Below, one piece after another: positions 43,290 to 54,339 of a stretch of DNA of 64,000 nucleotides (position 1 is the stretch's first letter; each line of letters starts with the position of its first letter). Below the pieces are notes generated by a model. That model worked only from the letters and a program-made list of their open reading frames with translations. It searched no databases and had not been told where the DNA came from. The stretch comes from Sanderia malayensis (lineage: Eukaryota > Cnidaria > Scyphozoa > Semaeostomeae > Pelagiidae), in assembly GCA_013076295.1 (NCBI GenBank), contig RQOL01000759.1, forward strand, positions 124,001 through 188,000, in the 5' to 3' direction. Position numbers and translations under genes: made by a program.

Positions 43290-44292
43290 GCTTTCTTCTA
43301 AAATGTAGCAAGAATGTTGTCTTTGTCTTGTAAAATTGTATATCTTTTCCTAGCTCGTTGTAGACTTTTATAGTAAATTCGTTTATGTCGTTGTACAGCA
43401 ACGGATAGTAGAACAGATTTTCAAATTCCACAAAATTCAGCACATGTTTGTTAATCTTGAATGGAATGAAACGTAACAATGGTGTGCTAATTTTTCCGAC
43501 TACACGGTAGTCTAGCATGGAGCCATATATAAACATATTCTTCCCTTCTGCGTTGACTTGGAAATCTTGATCACCAGTCACATCAGTTGTTCTTTCGATA
43601 GCCTTGAATGTATGATTTGATAGTAATCCAATAGGTGGATCTAGACTACTTGTAAACGGGCAAGGTGTCCATCTCACATCTCTATAATAAACATTATTTA
43701 TATTGCGGCTATATTCCTGCTCATCTTCAACAAAACCAAACAATTTACATAAATCTTTTCCCATTGCAATTCTTCTTGCATACTTTGGAAATGTTATCTT
43801 GACTTTTGAATCGACAATTGAAAACTCTGGTCCACCTTCATAAGATGAACCTAAATCATTTACATACTCTTTCAGTTCCCCCTCTTGTTTTTTTACGTTT
43901 TCATCAAAAATTGCAACGATTTCTCTCATTGTGAATTTTTTAATAGTATCTCCACTCGAGATTTCATCATAGAAGTCGCGATATTGTATCCATCTCTCAG
44001 GTTTATCTGCTGCTTGATTCCATTTTTTCGTATAATCATTACTTGACGCTACTCTCACATTTAACTCATCAAAGCCAACCTTATCAGTGCCAAGTTGCAT
44101 CAATCCACACATTTTCCAACTATTGTAAACACCATGTTTAAATTGAGCAGGATCAAATACAAGTCTATCACTCAGCTCATAGATCATTTCTACCAGCGCC
44201 ACTTCCCATTTTCCATGTAAATGTAATTGTTCTTTAAGTTTTATTTTTCCATCAGAATCAGTAGGACATGTGAGGTAAAAATCATTAATCAT
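43282..44292 (-). CDS. Structural-type protein A of the late cluster, intact
   Basis: From the ATG at 44290-44292 the frame gives 336 residues. It begins with MINDFYLTCPTDSDGKIKLK, then LHGKWEVALVEMIYELSDR, a module (long beta region followed by W-E-V/M-A-L) that is shared with the protein at 44643-45677. The remainder is beta-rich and ends FLLHFRRKHV. It belongs to a capsid-associated family of Maverick-type elements. Its start overlaps the stop of the upstream small gene (44285-44287), the compact style of the cluster. A longer frame upstream to 44331 uses no ATG. Confidence 0.6.
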   Translation of the reverse strand: MINDFYLTCPTDSDGKIKLKEQLHLHGKWEVALVEMIYELSDRLVFDPAQFKHGVYNSWKMCGLMQLGTDKVGFDELNVRVASSNDYTKKWNQAADKPERWIQYRDFYDEISSGDTIKKFTMREIVAIFDENVKKQEGELKEYVNDLGSSYEGGPEFSIVDSKVKITFPKYARRIAMGKDLCKLFGFVEDEQEYSRNINNVYYRDVRWTPCPFTSSLDPPIGLLSNHTFKAIERTTDVTGDQDFQVNAEGKNMFIYGSMLDYRVVGKISTPLLRFIPFKINKHVLNFVEFENLFYYPLLYNDINEFTIKVYNELGKDIQFYKTKTTFLLHFRRKHV

Positions 44293-44646
44293 CTTTAACG
44301 AATGATAAATCAATTTGACAATTTTCTTCAAATTTATCTGATGTATCTTCCAGAGTTTCCCAGTTGATAATTTTAATATCGAATGATTTTATGTTAGATC
44401 TTGTTACTCTATACGTTGCTGGATTTATAGTTGATCTGTGAATTGATTTTGAATCGTCAATAACTAGCCCCAATAGAGGAACAGCATCCTTACTTATAAT
44501 GAAATTGCAACAAACAGCAAACACTTTTCACTCTCATCTTTTTCTTTTTTATTTAATGTACAAGCAATCATACTACATTTCCAATTAGTATCCACTGGAA
44601 GTGGGTTATCAAAATTTACATGTCTATTATTTAGTGTCACATTCAT
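44285..44646 (-). pseudogene. Small late-cluster protein with a frameshift
   Basis: The start ATG at 44644-44646 overlaps the stop of the 44643-45677 gene. It reads MNVTLNNRHVNFDNPLPVDT and then WKCSMIACTL until a frameshift near 44525; the rest is in another frame, with FIISKDAVPLLGLVIDDSK and INWETLEDTSDKF, ending at 44285. About 120 codons in total. No family is recognised; it is a neighbour of the two structural-type proteins and may be a related short beta-domain. Confidence 0.45.
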
Positions 44647-45677
44647 ATTACTGGCCTAATTCGAACGGTCAGTGATGTTTCTCCAATATACTGCTTTGCG
44701 GAATAGAGAGATGTTAATTTTATATGATTTCCATCATCATCTACCAATTTTATTTGAATTTGTTGAAACTGCAGCCTCTCAAGTGGTGTGTAAATTATAT
44801 TCTTTGGAGCGTAATATCTAACATATGTATCGAGATCTGTATCGTAAAATGCTAGTTTTCTCAAAACTCTTTGTTTGTTAACACCTTCAAGATAGTTGCT
44901 TTCCAATAGATCACATTCTACATTTATAGAAGTATGTTGATTTAGATGAACACCGTCCTTTATTCTGCTTAAGCAGTTTATCTTTCCTCCAGTCAGCGAG
45001 TCACCGTCTGCCTTCCTTTTGTAAACAATCAGTTTCATTGTTTGACTGGATTGTATACTATCAGAAATCTTATAGTGAAAGTATTTGACTATTGAGCCAT
45101 TTGGTAAAGTGTGGGTGACCAGATCTTCTAAACCAAGAAAATGTGCCAAAGGTCTTGCAAATTTTATTAAAAGTGCACTAGTATATCTCCGTCCTTTACC
45201 TCCATGAGTTGCAAAGCCTAATGTTTTCAAATCATCTTTCATTTCAAACTGTATCTTTCCGTCAATTAATGATACTGATAACATGTTTTTTAATATGTAT
45301 CCTAATTCAGGGAAATCCAAGACTCTATCATTGAAAAGTCTTTTGAATTCATAATACATCAGAGTATTATCACGGGTTTCGATAATTTCTTTATCAAGAC
45401 GGATTTTTTCATAGAAAAAACCATCTGTACTCCAAGAAATCAATTTTCCATTTTCATCGGTAATAGTCACATGCTCGTTGGAAATTGAAAACCAGTATTG
45501 ATCATGTAATGATTTTGCTCCTCTATCTGGCAGCGTCATTTGTAGTAATGCCATTTCCCATTTTCTTTTATTGTTTAATTGAAAAACGTGAGGTAAATCA
45601 ACTGTGAAATCTACTAGTTTTAATCTATCAGTAACAAATCCCGAAGGAAGAACCAAGTCAAATTCTTCATCAATCAT
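44643..45677 (-). CDS. Structural-type protein B of the late cluster, intact
   Basis: A 344-residue intact ORF with ATG at 45675-45677. It opens with FDLVLPSGFVTDRLKLVDFT and has RKWEMALLQMTLPDRG, matching the module in protein A, so the two look like paralogues. The middle has repeated strands (LINFARPLAHFLGL-like region near residue 170) and the C-terminus is TSLTVRIRPVI, a typical strand ending in this family. It is a beta-rich virion-type protein by context. It directly follows the integrase fragment on the same strand. Confidence 0.6.
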   Translation of the reverse strand: MIDEEFDLVLPSGFVTDRLKLVDFTVDLPHVFQLNNKRKWEMALLQMTLPDRGAKSLHDQYWFSISNEHVTITDENGKLISWSTDGFFYEKIRLDKEIIETRDNTLMYYEFKRLFNDRVLDFPELGYILKNMLSVSLIDGKIQFEMKDDLKTLGFATHGGKGRRYTSALLIKFARPLAHFLGLEDLVTHTLPNGSIVKYFHYKISDSIQSSQTMKLIVYKRKADGDSLTGGKINCLSRIKDGVHLNQHTSINVECDLLESNYLEGVNKQRVLRKLAFYDTDLDTYVRYYAPKNIIYTPLERLQFQQIQIKLVDDDGNHIKLTSLYSAKQYIGETSLTVRIRPVI

Positions 45678-45733
45678 ATTGTCTCTAATTGACTTTCAGC
45701 TACCCACTCATCAAACTGGGGAGGATAACCTCT

Positions 45734-46246
45734 CTACCTGATTAAATAGAAGTTTTTACCTCTTTTTTTCTTAGTTTCCAACACTTGCTTGACGACGAAG
45801 GTTTTTGGAAGATACACATGTTGTAGCTCCTTTTTATAGAAGCGATCATCTATCTCTTCATCTTGGAGATCTTCAATTTTATACATTACTGGATACCTTT
45901 CTTTAAATATTTTGCTGATCTTGAATATTTCTTCAGTATAATTTTGTAAATAACCTTTCTTAAACATTCTCTTCTTCAAACTCAGTCTTACATAATCTCC
46001 AATTTTAAAGATCTTTTTATTTTTTTTAGTTTCTTTTTTAAACAGCTTTTTTCGGACAGTGCTCACATTGTTTGGATTAACTTCAGAAGGTCTCATACCA
46101 ATAGATCTATGATAGGTATTGTTGTAAGAATCAACAAAATCTTGTAGATTATCAATATATCTTAACGTATTTTTAGCTGTGAAGTATCTATACATTCTTC
46201 CTTTAAGTGTTCTATTGAATCTTTCCACAATTGCTGCCTTTTAGTA
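45734..46246 (-). pseudogene. Retroviral-type integrase, C-terminal part only
   Basis: The first codons read AAIVERFNRTLKGRMYRYF, where the Glu is the third catalytic acid of the rve DDE core, followed by FVDSYNNTYHRSIGMRPSEV. The basic C-terminal region, KIGDYVRLSLKKRMFKKGYL, is a chromo/SH3-like tail. The upstream residues with the first two acids are missing: coding ends at about 46246 and non-viral repeat begins. Maverick elements use this integrase for insertion. This truncation marks the right end of the viral block. Confidence 0.85.
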
Positions 46247-47021
46247 CGGCAGATTTTGGGTCATAATGTTCACTTTGTGATAAAAGCATGAAACTTGGTA
46301 CACATATGCAGTTTGATACGCTGAAAAATATTAGATATAGACCCATGCCGAAATTTGCCCCCAAATGCTATTTTTAGACAGTGGTACTAGAGCCCAATCC
46401 CCCAAAACAAGTTTCATATAACTGAGCTTCTTATTGACGAAAAGGCATATGATGTGGGCAGTTTTTAGTTTGTTTCCCCAGCAGGATATCATAAAATGGT
46501 ATTTCTGCCCAAAACTGACCAAAATCTATTTATAGATCAGAATACTAGTGCCCAGTCCCCAAAGTGTAAGTAAGTGCTAGGATGATTTGAAGATACTTAA
46601 TTAGGAAAATGGTTATGAGTTCCATGAAATAAATTCATAGAATGGTACTCCAGTCAAAAACCACACCAAATCTATTTATAGATGGGAATACTAGAGCCCA
46701 GTCCCCCAGATTAAACACAGTATAAAATAGACCATTAGATTATTTATAGATACATAATTCGAAAAGGATTTGCGAGCTTGAAATGCAGAACATTATTGAA
46801 TGGTATTCCAGTCAAAATTGCACCTAAATTCATTTTTAGATGGGAATACTAGAGCCCAGTCTCCCAGATTGAACCCGACCTTCCAGTCAAAAATCGCGTA
46901 TGTGCTTAGTTATAGATTGGGTTTTTAGTACCCCGTTACTTAATATAACAAACTAGCATAACTAAACTATAGTGAATAACGAACAAACCTGTGGATAAAT
47001 ACGAGTAATGAATAAAAGAGT
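46247..47021. repeat. Degenerate tandem repeat, ~155-bp unit
   Basis: The element agatgggaatactagagcccagtc recurs with variation at about 46375, 46533, 46680 and 46840, giving a period near 155 bp, with drifted flanks. The short minus-strand frames here are repeat-derived. Confidence 0.65.
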
Positions 47022-47540
47022 TCAGCAATCTCCGTTGCATTTGCACATAGCAGTACACGAAAGTCCATGATTGACACATTTGCATCGTCCAGTGCACTTT
47101 TGTTTGCAGGAGCATTTGATTAGTTCTTGACAAGCTTCAGATGCATCGGGAAGCGTAATGCATAACGGACACCAAAAGTTGTTCTTATCGCGTTGCCAAC
47201 CCCATTCATCGGGACAGGGAAGCTCTGGACTCCTAACCAAACACTGCCCCCAAACGTGGACTGCTTGATAGAGAGCTCGTTTTAGATGTTGCATTAATGC
47301 ATCACTTGTAGAAGGAATGGCATCTATTTGCCTTCCCTTCTGCGTAAAAAGCTCCTTTCTCGCTGAGTTGACAGATTCTTGGCTGCTCGTTCGGTCATAT
47401 AAAAGGACGACAAAACGTTCTATTGCACGAATGCGGTCATCGGAAAGGGAATTGGGCGCTTCTGACAAGGCTACAAAAGTATTGGTAACGTCTTCGTATA
47501 CTTTCCAAGTCTTCCATGCTGTTTTTTACCGATTCCAGCA
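47022..47540 (-). pseudogene. Cys-rich C-terminal fragment of a multicopy invertebrate gene
   Basis: The frame open from about 47540 to 47022 carries KTAWKTWKVYEDVTNTFVAL, then RAIERFVVLLYDRTSSQESV, STSDALMQHLKRALYQAVHV, PCPDEWGWQRD and a Cys-rich tail, CSCKQKCTGRCKC then CTAMCKCNGDC. I recognise this order from a repeated invertebrate protein family of unknown function; no domain name is assigned. No start is visible and the 5' part is missing. It faces the DUF6589-like fragment on the other strand. Confidence 0.55.
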
Positions 47541-47577
47541 AAGATGTGATGCCCACAGACTCGTTTGAAATCGTAGT

Positions 47578-47920
47578 GTGAAGAGCAAGTCTGGTCAAGG
47601 GGGTAACATTCCCATGGACCTAGGAATGAAGCATTATATAAGAATAATGAAAATCATCATCCGCAACATTGGTTCCAATGCAAGAAATCCAAAAATCTTG
47701 CAAAGGTATGCAAATGCACTTTCCTTCAGTAAGAAGCTAATGGTTAAATACGACTCAATGTCTTTCATGCAAAGATCTGGCAAACATGTTAAAGAAAGTG
47801 CAAAAGAAGATCTGAAGAAAATCGTCAGTGAGCTTATGGAGCAAAAAGCCTTTCATTTCACTCCAAGTCGCACATACAGTCATTACCGTGGTGTTCCCAA
47901 CTCTCTCCTTCATAACTTCG
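47578..47920 (+). pseudogene. DUF6589-like gene fragment, interrupted by the Ngaro element
   Basis: The frame starts in KSKSGQGGNIPMDLGMKHYI, where GGN-IP-x-DL-x-x-[EK]H is the DUF6589 signature, and continues RNIGSNARNPKILQRYANAL and YSHYRGVPNSLLHNF before the Ngaro repeat begins at 47921. A short continuation, in decayed form, may lie after the Ngaro element (52680-52770). DUF6589 proteins are multicopy in cnidarians and fungi and often move with transposons. The upstream part is absent. Confidence 0.6.
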
Positions 47921-48640
47921 TTAATACTCACCTGTCTCAGGAAGTGGGCGTTCGTGCGTTAGCCCTTGAACTGCCTGAGCAAAACCTAGCCTTAAGGTCG
48001 GTGATTGCCCAGGAAAACACTTTTCCCGCCAACGCACCTGTCACCGCAGCGAAAAACTGCGGGATAAGAGAGGAAAAAGAAAGGAGAGGAGAGAGTCGAA
48101 AAAAGAAGAATGTAAAAAAAAAAAAAAAAAAAAAGAGGGAGGGAAACCCAGGGTGGGGACGAAATTGTCAGCTGTAATTTTCAGGCGTGCAAACTGATGT
48201 GAATAAAACTCAAGGGATCTAGCAAGTTAGATAGCATGGTGTGACCCGCTGTGACCTCGTGATAGTGCAAGCGGACTCTAACTACCACCCTCCCCAGCAA
48301 CAGTGACACTTCGCCCAGGTGGTATTAACTGCGGTTAAATCAGGTCTAACCGATATTTAATACTCACCTGTCTCAGGAAGTGGGCGTTCGTGCGTTAGCC
48401 CTTGAACTGCCTGAGCAAAACCTAGCCTTAAGGTCGGTGATTGCCCAGGAAAACACTTTTCCCGCCAAAGGACACGCCAGTGTACCCACCAATCACCGAA
48501 AGCTAATACTAAAATCCTAGCAAACCTAGCAATAACAGACTTAACCCACTAGAACCAGAAAGGGACCCCGAAAGGAAGAAGAAAAGGAAAGAAAGACAAG
48601 CTAAGAGCAAGACAGAAGAAGAAGCAAAGAAAAGAAAGAA

Positions 48641-50440
48641 GGAGAAAGGCAACGGCATGGCCCGAAGACAACGGCATGGCCCGAAGGCAACAGCAAGGAC
48701 CGAAGGCAAACGCAAGGCCCGAAGGCAAACGCAAGGCCCGGAGGCAAACAAATGGCCCGAAGACCAAACTTACCATTAGTATTAGCATGATACTATATGC
48801 ATGGCCCGAAGGCGAAAACAAGGCCCAAAGGGAGACGAATGGCCCGAAGACCAAACTTACCCCTAGTATTATTATGCTAATAGACGCGTGACCCGAAGGA
48901 AACAAATGGCCCGAAGACCAAAGTTATCATTAGCATTATTATGATAATATACGCATGGCCCGAAGGCAAAAACAATGCCCGAAGGCAAACGAATGGCCCG
49001 AAGACCAAAGTTATCATTAGCATTATTATGATAATATACGCATGGCCCGAAGGCAAAAACAATGCCCGAAGGCAAATGAATGGTCCGAAGACCAAACTTA
49101 CCCTTAGTATTATTATAATAGACGCGCGGCCCGAAGGCAAAAACAAGGCCCGAAGGCAAACGAATGGCCCGAAGACCAAACTTATCATTAGTATTATTAT
49201 GACAATATACGCATGGCCCGAAGGCAAAGGCAAGGCCCGGAGGCAAACAAATGGCCCGAAGACCAAACTTACCATTAGGATTATTATGATAATATATGCA
49301 TGGCCCGAAGGCAAAAGCAAGGCCCAAGGGAAGACAAATGGCCCAAAGACCAAACTTACCCTTAGTATTATTATGATAATAGACGCGTGGCCCGAAGGCA
49401 ACAGATGGCCCGAAAGCTAAACTGATCATTAGCATCATTATGATAATATACACATGGCCCGACGGCAAAAACAAGGCCCGAAGGCAAACAAATGGCCCGA
49501 CGACCAAACTTACCATTAGTATTATTATGATAGTATATGCCTGGCCCGAAGGCAAAAGCAAGGCCCAAAGGGAGACAAATGGCCCAAAGACCAAACTGAT
49601 CATTAGTATTATTATGACAATATACGCATGGCCCGAAGGCAAAAACAAGGCCCGAAGGCAAAAAAAAAACACGGCCCGAAGGCAAACAAATGGCCCGAAG
49701 ACCAAACTTACATTTGTATTATTATGATAATATATACCTGGCCCGAAGGCAAAAGCAAGGCCCAAAGGGAGACAAATGGCCCAAAGACAAAACTTACCAT
49801 TTGTATTATTATGATAATATATGCATGGCCCGAAGGCAACAGCAAGGCCCGAAGGCAAACGAATGGCCCGAAGACCAAACTTATGATTAGTATTATTATG
49901 ACAATATACGCATGGCCCAAAGGCAAAAACAAGGCCCGAAGGCAAAAAAACACGGCCCGAAAGCAAACAAATGGCCCGAAGACCAAACTTACCATTCGTA
50001 TTATTATGCTAATATATGCCTGGCCCGAAGGCAAAATACATGGCACACAGACATAACAAAGACTAGAAGGCAACAGCACGGGCCGGAGGCCCCAGCAAGG
50101 TCCAAACGCAAAAGCAAGGCCCAAAGGCAAAAGCAAGGACCAAAGGCAGACGAATGGCCTGAAGACCAGACTTATCATTGGTATTATTATGATAATATAT
50201 GCATGGCTGGAAGGCAAAGTACATGGCACGCATCCATAACAAAGGCTAGAAGGCAAGCATGGCCCAAAGGCCCCAGCAAGGTCCGAAAGTAAAAGCAACG
50301 CCCGAAGACAGACGAATGGCCCGAAGACCAAACTGATCATTATTTTTATTATGATAATATACGCATGGCCCGAAGGCAAAATACATGGCACGCCTACATA
50401 ACAAAGGCCAGCAGGCAAAATCATGGCCCAAAGGCATTAT
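48641..50440. repeat. Long minisatellite inside Ngaro, ~87-bp unit, about 17 copies
   Basis: Each unit has catggcccgaaggcaaa, caaggcccgaaggcaaac, aatggcccgaagaccaaac and then a piece like ttagtattattatgataata. The period is about 85-110 bp, with many units near 87 bp. A multiple of three explains the long open frames in both strands (for example 48872-49966 minus), which are unlikely to be genes. Confidence 0.9.
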
Positions 50441-50449
50441 AAGGCGCAA

Positions 50450-51070
50450 AAGCAGCAGCCAGAATCGCAGACATAGCAACCACTCACATAATGAAGCAGA
50501 TATTACAGAAAGGCAGAGAATGCTGTCCCCTGAAGGAAAAAGAAATAAGTTTTTACCATTCCAGGCGAGCACTAGCTTAAAACACCAAGCAAAATCATCC
50601 CCTTCCCAGATGGACAGCGGAATAAAATGATGCAATTCAGCTACCGAAGAGGCCCTGTCAATCAAACGCCTAAAAAAAATCCTACCAAGAACAATGGCTT
50701 CACAACAATGTTGAAGGCTGCCAGTGAATGATAACAAGGCAAGCTTGGTACCAGATTTTCGTTGATCCCAAGAACTCAACCGTGCTCTGATCTTAATGAT
50801 CCTCTCATCCGGTAAACGCAACTCCAAAGCTTCAGTATCGAACACACAGCCTAAATAGGTAATAGAGTCGAAGGCCCTTCGGTTTTATCTACTGCGATTG
50901 GAACACCCAAAAGTTTGCAAAGGGCAAAACACTTTGGCAAATTCCTCTCGCACAGCGGAGAGACCGCTGGACCAGCCAGAAAGACATCATCTAGGTAATG
51001 CTGAACATGCAGAATATTCGCTTCATGCCTGGTGAAGACTTGCCGAACTGCTGAGTGTAAAGGTTCAATG
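50450..51070 (-). pseudogene. Ngaro reverse-transcriptase/RNase H fragment
   Basis: From about 51070 the minus strand reads IEPLHSAVRQVFTRHEANIL then HVQHYLDDVFLAGPAV, with the YLDD catalytic box, and KLLGVPIAVDKTEGPS. A frameshift near 50860 leads into YLGCVFDTEALELRLPDERI and SFTGSLQHCCEAIVLGRIFF, the connection and RNase H region. It matches the remnant at 17796-19311 by motif order. Only about half of the RT is left; the minisatellite begins where RNase H should continue. Confidence 0.75.
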
Positions 51071-52479
51071 GTGTAAGAGTCACTGGAGCAGGCAGCAAGG
51101 AGAAAAGAAAATCACCAAAAATCGAGCTGACTATAATTAAAATCAAGGCCATAGGGCCCAAATGAAATGTTCCAATTTTGCGACAGGGTCTCTTCTCATC
51201 AAATAAGACCTATCAGCTACCAGCAAATTAACAAGTAAACATGTATATCATGGTCACGCTCATTTGTTTCATTCAAATACAAACGCCTTCAAAAAACAAC
51301 ACATGCAAACAACATTGAAACTTCTATCAAAATGGCTGGCTTGCGACGTATTGCAAAACAACAAATTCCACGACGTGGAAGATAGCGATGAACTATATGA
51401 AGATTCTCCAGATCAGTATTTTGAACAACAAGATTGTATACATCGTGTCGAACTGCCTGATTGCTGCGATCTGCATTTGATCGTTTTTTATGTTAAACAT
51501 GTTAGCAGCAAATGACACAAAGCTCTGCATTCTGATATCTCTACTTTGTTCGAGAATATAAACAAGGAGGGAAGAGAAACTAATTCATCATGACAGGCAA
51601 GATTAGTGAAACAATAGAAATAAGAAGGTTGAGCACAGGGTTGGTATATTGGCAAATTTTAAAATTTTTGGCGTTTGTCAGCACCTTGCTGGCAGTGGAT
51701 TTTTCTTTTGGCAAGTTGGCATATTTTTGGCAATTGTATATAAATTCTCGACCTTGAAGAATAAAAGCAAAACTGCAGATTTTTGTCTTATCGCGACTCA
51801 GCTGCATAAAATCACCCAAAATGTGCATGTACAATCTAAATCTAAACAATTTTAATAATGTTATGAAAATAACGTCTGACTCAAAACAAATTTCATTGAT
51901 AAAGACCAGGTTATGAAATCAATCCGCATGAAGGAATGTGCATGCGCAATTTTGGAAAGATGTCAGTACTGTTTGGCATTTTTTGCCCAATTTTGGCATT
52001 ATATGAGAAAAATTGGCAAGTTTTGGCATATTTGTTTAGATCCTCCTCAAGAATTTGAGCATGCTTGTGTTTGCACCCGTCTAGATGGGCCCATAGTAAT
52101 TTCTGATAACTTCTCTTCCTCGCCACAGGGGGGGGGGGCGAGGACTCAGAAGGTTGCTAACGCCAAAGTCTTAAGTAAAAATAAAAGAACGATCTCACCG
52201 ATCCACAGGAATGAAATTGCTTGTTGTCCCTTGAAGCTTGAAGCGATTAACTCTGATTGCCAAACGCTCTCGACACTACCAAACTGAAGCCACGGGTTAA
52301 CCCCGATAGACGGAAGGGCCTAACCGTTAACGAATGCTTTTGCAACTTGGTGAGATCCAATTCACAAGGATCCGTGAATAAGGACTTGTACCGTCGAAAT
52401 TCCAACACGGCGAACAAATCGTGTGTCCAAAACACTGAAGAAATATCACCAATACGCCGGACGTGATAAAAAACACATA
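51071..52479 (-). other. Ngaro internal region, no intact gene
   Basis: Short frames only. A 62-codon minus-strand frame at 52247-52435 near the 5' end could be a decayed start of ORF1. A palindromic gcatgcgc is at about 51948. The region between 51071 and 52240 is A/T-rich and carries no recognisable gag. Confidence 0.35.
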
Positions 52480-52847
52480 GACGAAATTGTCAGCTGTAAT
52501 TTTCAGGCGTGCAAACTGATCTGAATAAAACTCAAGGGATCTAGCAAGTTAGATAGCATGGTGTGACCCGCTGTGACCTCGTGATAGTGCAAGCGGACTC
52601 TAACTACCACCCTCCCCAGCAACAGTGACACTTCGCCCAGGTGGTATTAACTGCGGTTAAATCAGGTCTAACCGATATATATCAGAGAACTTTATTCATG
52701 GACTAATGAGCACAAGAAGAAAATTTCGCAAAGACAGACTGCCAGATGAGTTACTCTACAATACAGTCATAATTGATCCAAGCAATATACTATGTTAACA
52801 AAATAATGCTCCAAAATTGGGATTTCTTAGTCACCCTGAATTTTTCT

Positions 52848-54207
52848 TTACATATTGAATGAATCTTCCTCTGCAGAAATGTCCATTTTATCTATAATAC
52901 TGTCCAAATAAACCTCCAAGTCAGAATCTCCTAAATTCACTAAAGCTGTATCATCTCTGATACACTGCCATTCTGGGCAAACAGCATTTTCAACATCTTC
53001 ACTTAACCCTACCAAGTCAAGATCGGAAATATCCTCCTCAATATCTCCAAATACCTCATCAAGAACCACTAGGATGTTATTTGCATGCACAGTACGGCAT
53101 ATCTTTACGCAATCATACAAATCAGACTTCTTGAAAATTTTGTGACATGATTTTAAAACTTGATCAATATGGAAGTGGCCATGTTCCAACAAAATATTTG
53201 GAACAGAGACCATCCTTGGTCTATCTCTGGAATTCAAGCTGGCTGAATATGGTTCTAACATCTCTTTTATTTTCTCTTTTTCCCCAAGGGACACTTTCCT
53301 AACCTTTTGAGCACGATTCGCATCACATTTTATTATAAGGGACCAGTTGTCGCAGCTACCACAGTCACAAGAATTTGCACAATTGTCACAACAATGACAG
53401 CCAGTAATAGATACTCCAGTGCTACAAATCGAAGAAGGCAAATGTTTCATCAATTGGACTCTCCTGCATGACTGGCTATGAATGTAGTCTTTCATTGCGC
53501 TTGATGCCCTTCCGGATAATAAGCCATTGAAAAGTATGAGTGAATAGCTTTGTTCACCATCTCTTCTGATTTGTCCGCTTTCTTGAAGATAATTTTCTGG
53601 GGATATGGGGTGCGTTGTGTAGGTAATGTTGCTTCTGTTTGGATCCAATTCCAGAACAAACAGCTCCGTGTGATCTAGCATTAAACTTGCAAATATTACC
53701 TGGCGAGTGAAGGTGGTGGCTGTTGCTGTGAATATGGCAAATTTCATATCATTGGAAAGTAGCGACCATAGCTCTGACATATTGCTGTACCATTTTTTAA
53801 ACGGCATTGATCCTCTTTCTGTTGAATACGTCATCCTCGTCATCTTCGCATCTTCCTCCTTCAGTCATGTCAGAAAGAGCAACAGCATTGACGCCAAGAT
53901 ATCCGAGCTTTTTCACTTGATCCTCCATTAATGATTTAAGTGGGGAAACAATGAGCAAAGTGTAATATCCCAATTCGTCATTTATGTAGTCCATTATTAT
54001 GGGAAGAGACTGAAAAATTAATGATTTCCCAAAGCCAGTATTTGCACTCACGAGTATCGATTTCCCCATTAAAAACACCCTTATCGTATCTTCTTGCCCT
54101 TTCTTCAAAAATGGGACATCAAAAACTCTACATACCAATGCCAGGGCCTCCGTAAGTGTGTTTTCGTCGAGAGACATTTTTCGCTGTGGAGATGAAACGG
54201 CGGCCAT
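52848..54207 (-). pseudogene. RecQ-like helicase relic, internally deleted
   Basis: The frame 53797-54207 starts with ATG and carries FLKKGQEDTIRVFLMGKSIL (Q-motif), SANTGFGKSLIFQ (Walker A) and LLIVSPLKSLMEDQV (motif Ia). The second frame, 52848-53843, carries FAIFTATATT (motif III), QESGQIRRDGEQSYS (motif VI-like, with Gln-Ile replacing the usual RAG) and a zinc-binding Cys cluster, CHCCDNCANSCDCGSC, followed by a long acidic tail. The DExH box is missing between the frames, and a frame change joins them. An active helicase is not possible. Similar short RecQ-like genes are multicopy in cnidarians. Confidence 0.75.
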
Positions 54208-54339
54208 TTTCTGATTTCGTGAAAGGTTTTTTTATTCAAAGCTGCCTGCGCACATCACAAGATGTTTGCGAAACTGGGACAAGAAAAGTGAGGCTGTCAC
54301 ACAGACCTTAACTCCACATGAGTTATGGTCTGTGATGCA

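Larger units (their letters stand above)
47921..52678 (-). mobile_element. Ngaro/DIRS-type retrotransposon with complete split direct repeats
   Basis: A 112-bp repeat occurs at 47921-48032 and 48357-48468, and a 199-bp repeat at 48158-48356 and 52480-52678. Read on the minus strand the order is A1 (52480-52678), internal region with RT, B1 (48357-48468) joined to A2 (48158-48356), then B2 (47921-48032): the Ngaro arrangement. B1 and A2 are directly adjacent. Copies are nearly identical, so the insertion is fairly young, though the internal genes are decayed. It interrupts the DUF6589-like gene. Confidence 0.85.

Noticed and set aside
48872..49966. 364-codon minus-strand ORF and several other long frames in the same place
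   Set aside because: They are produced by the ~87-bp tandem repeat whose length is divisible by three; no domain or start context.
48641..50440. CRISPR-like appearance of regularly spaced repeats
   Set aside because: Units are contiguous tandem repeats with no unique spacers, in eukaryotic DNA inside a retrotransposon.
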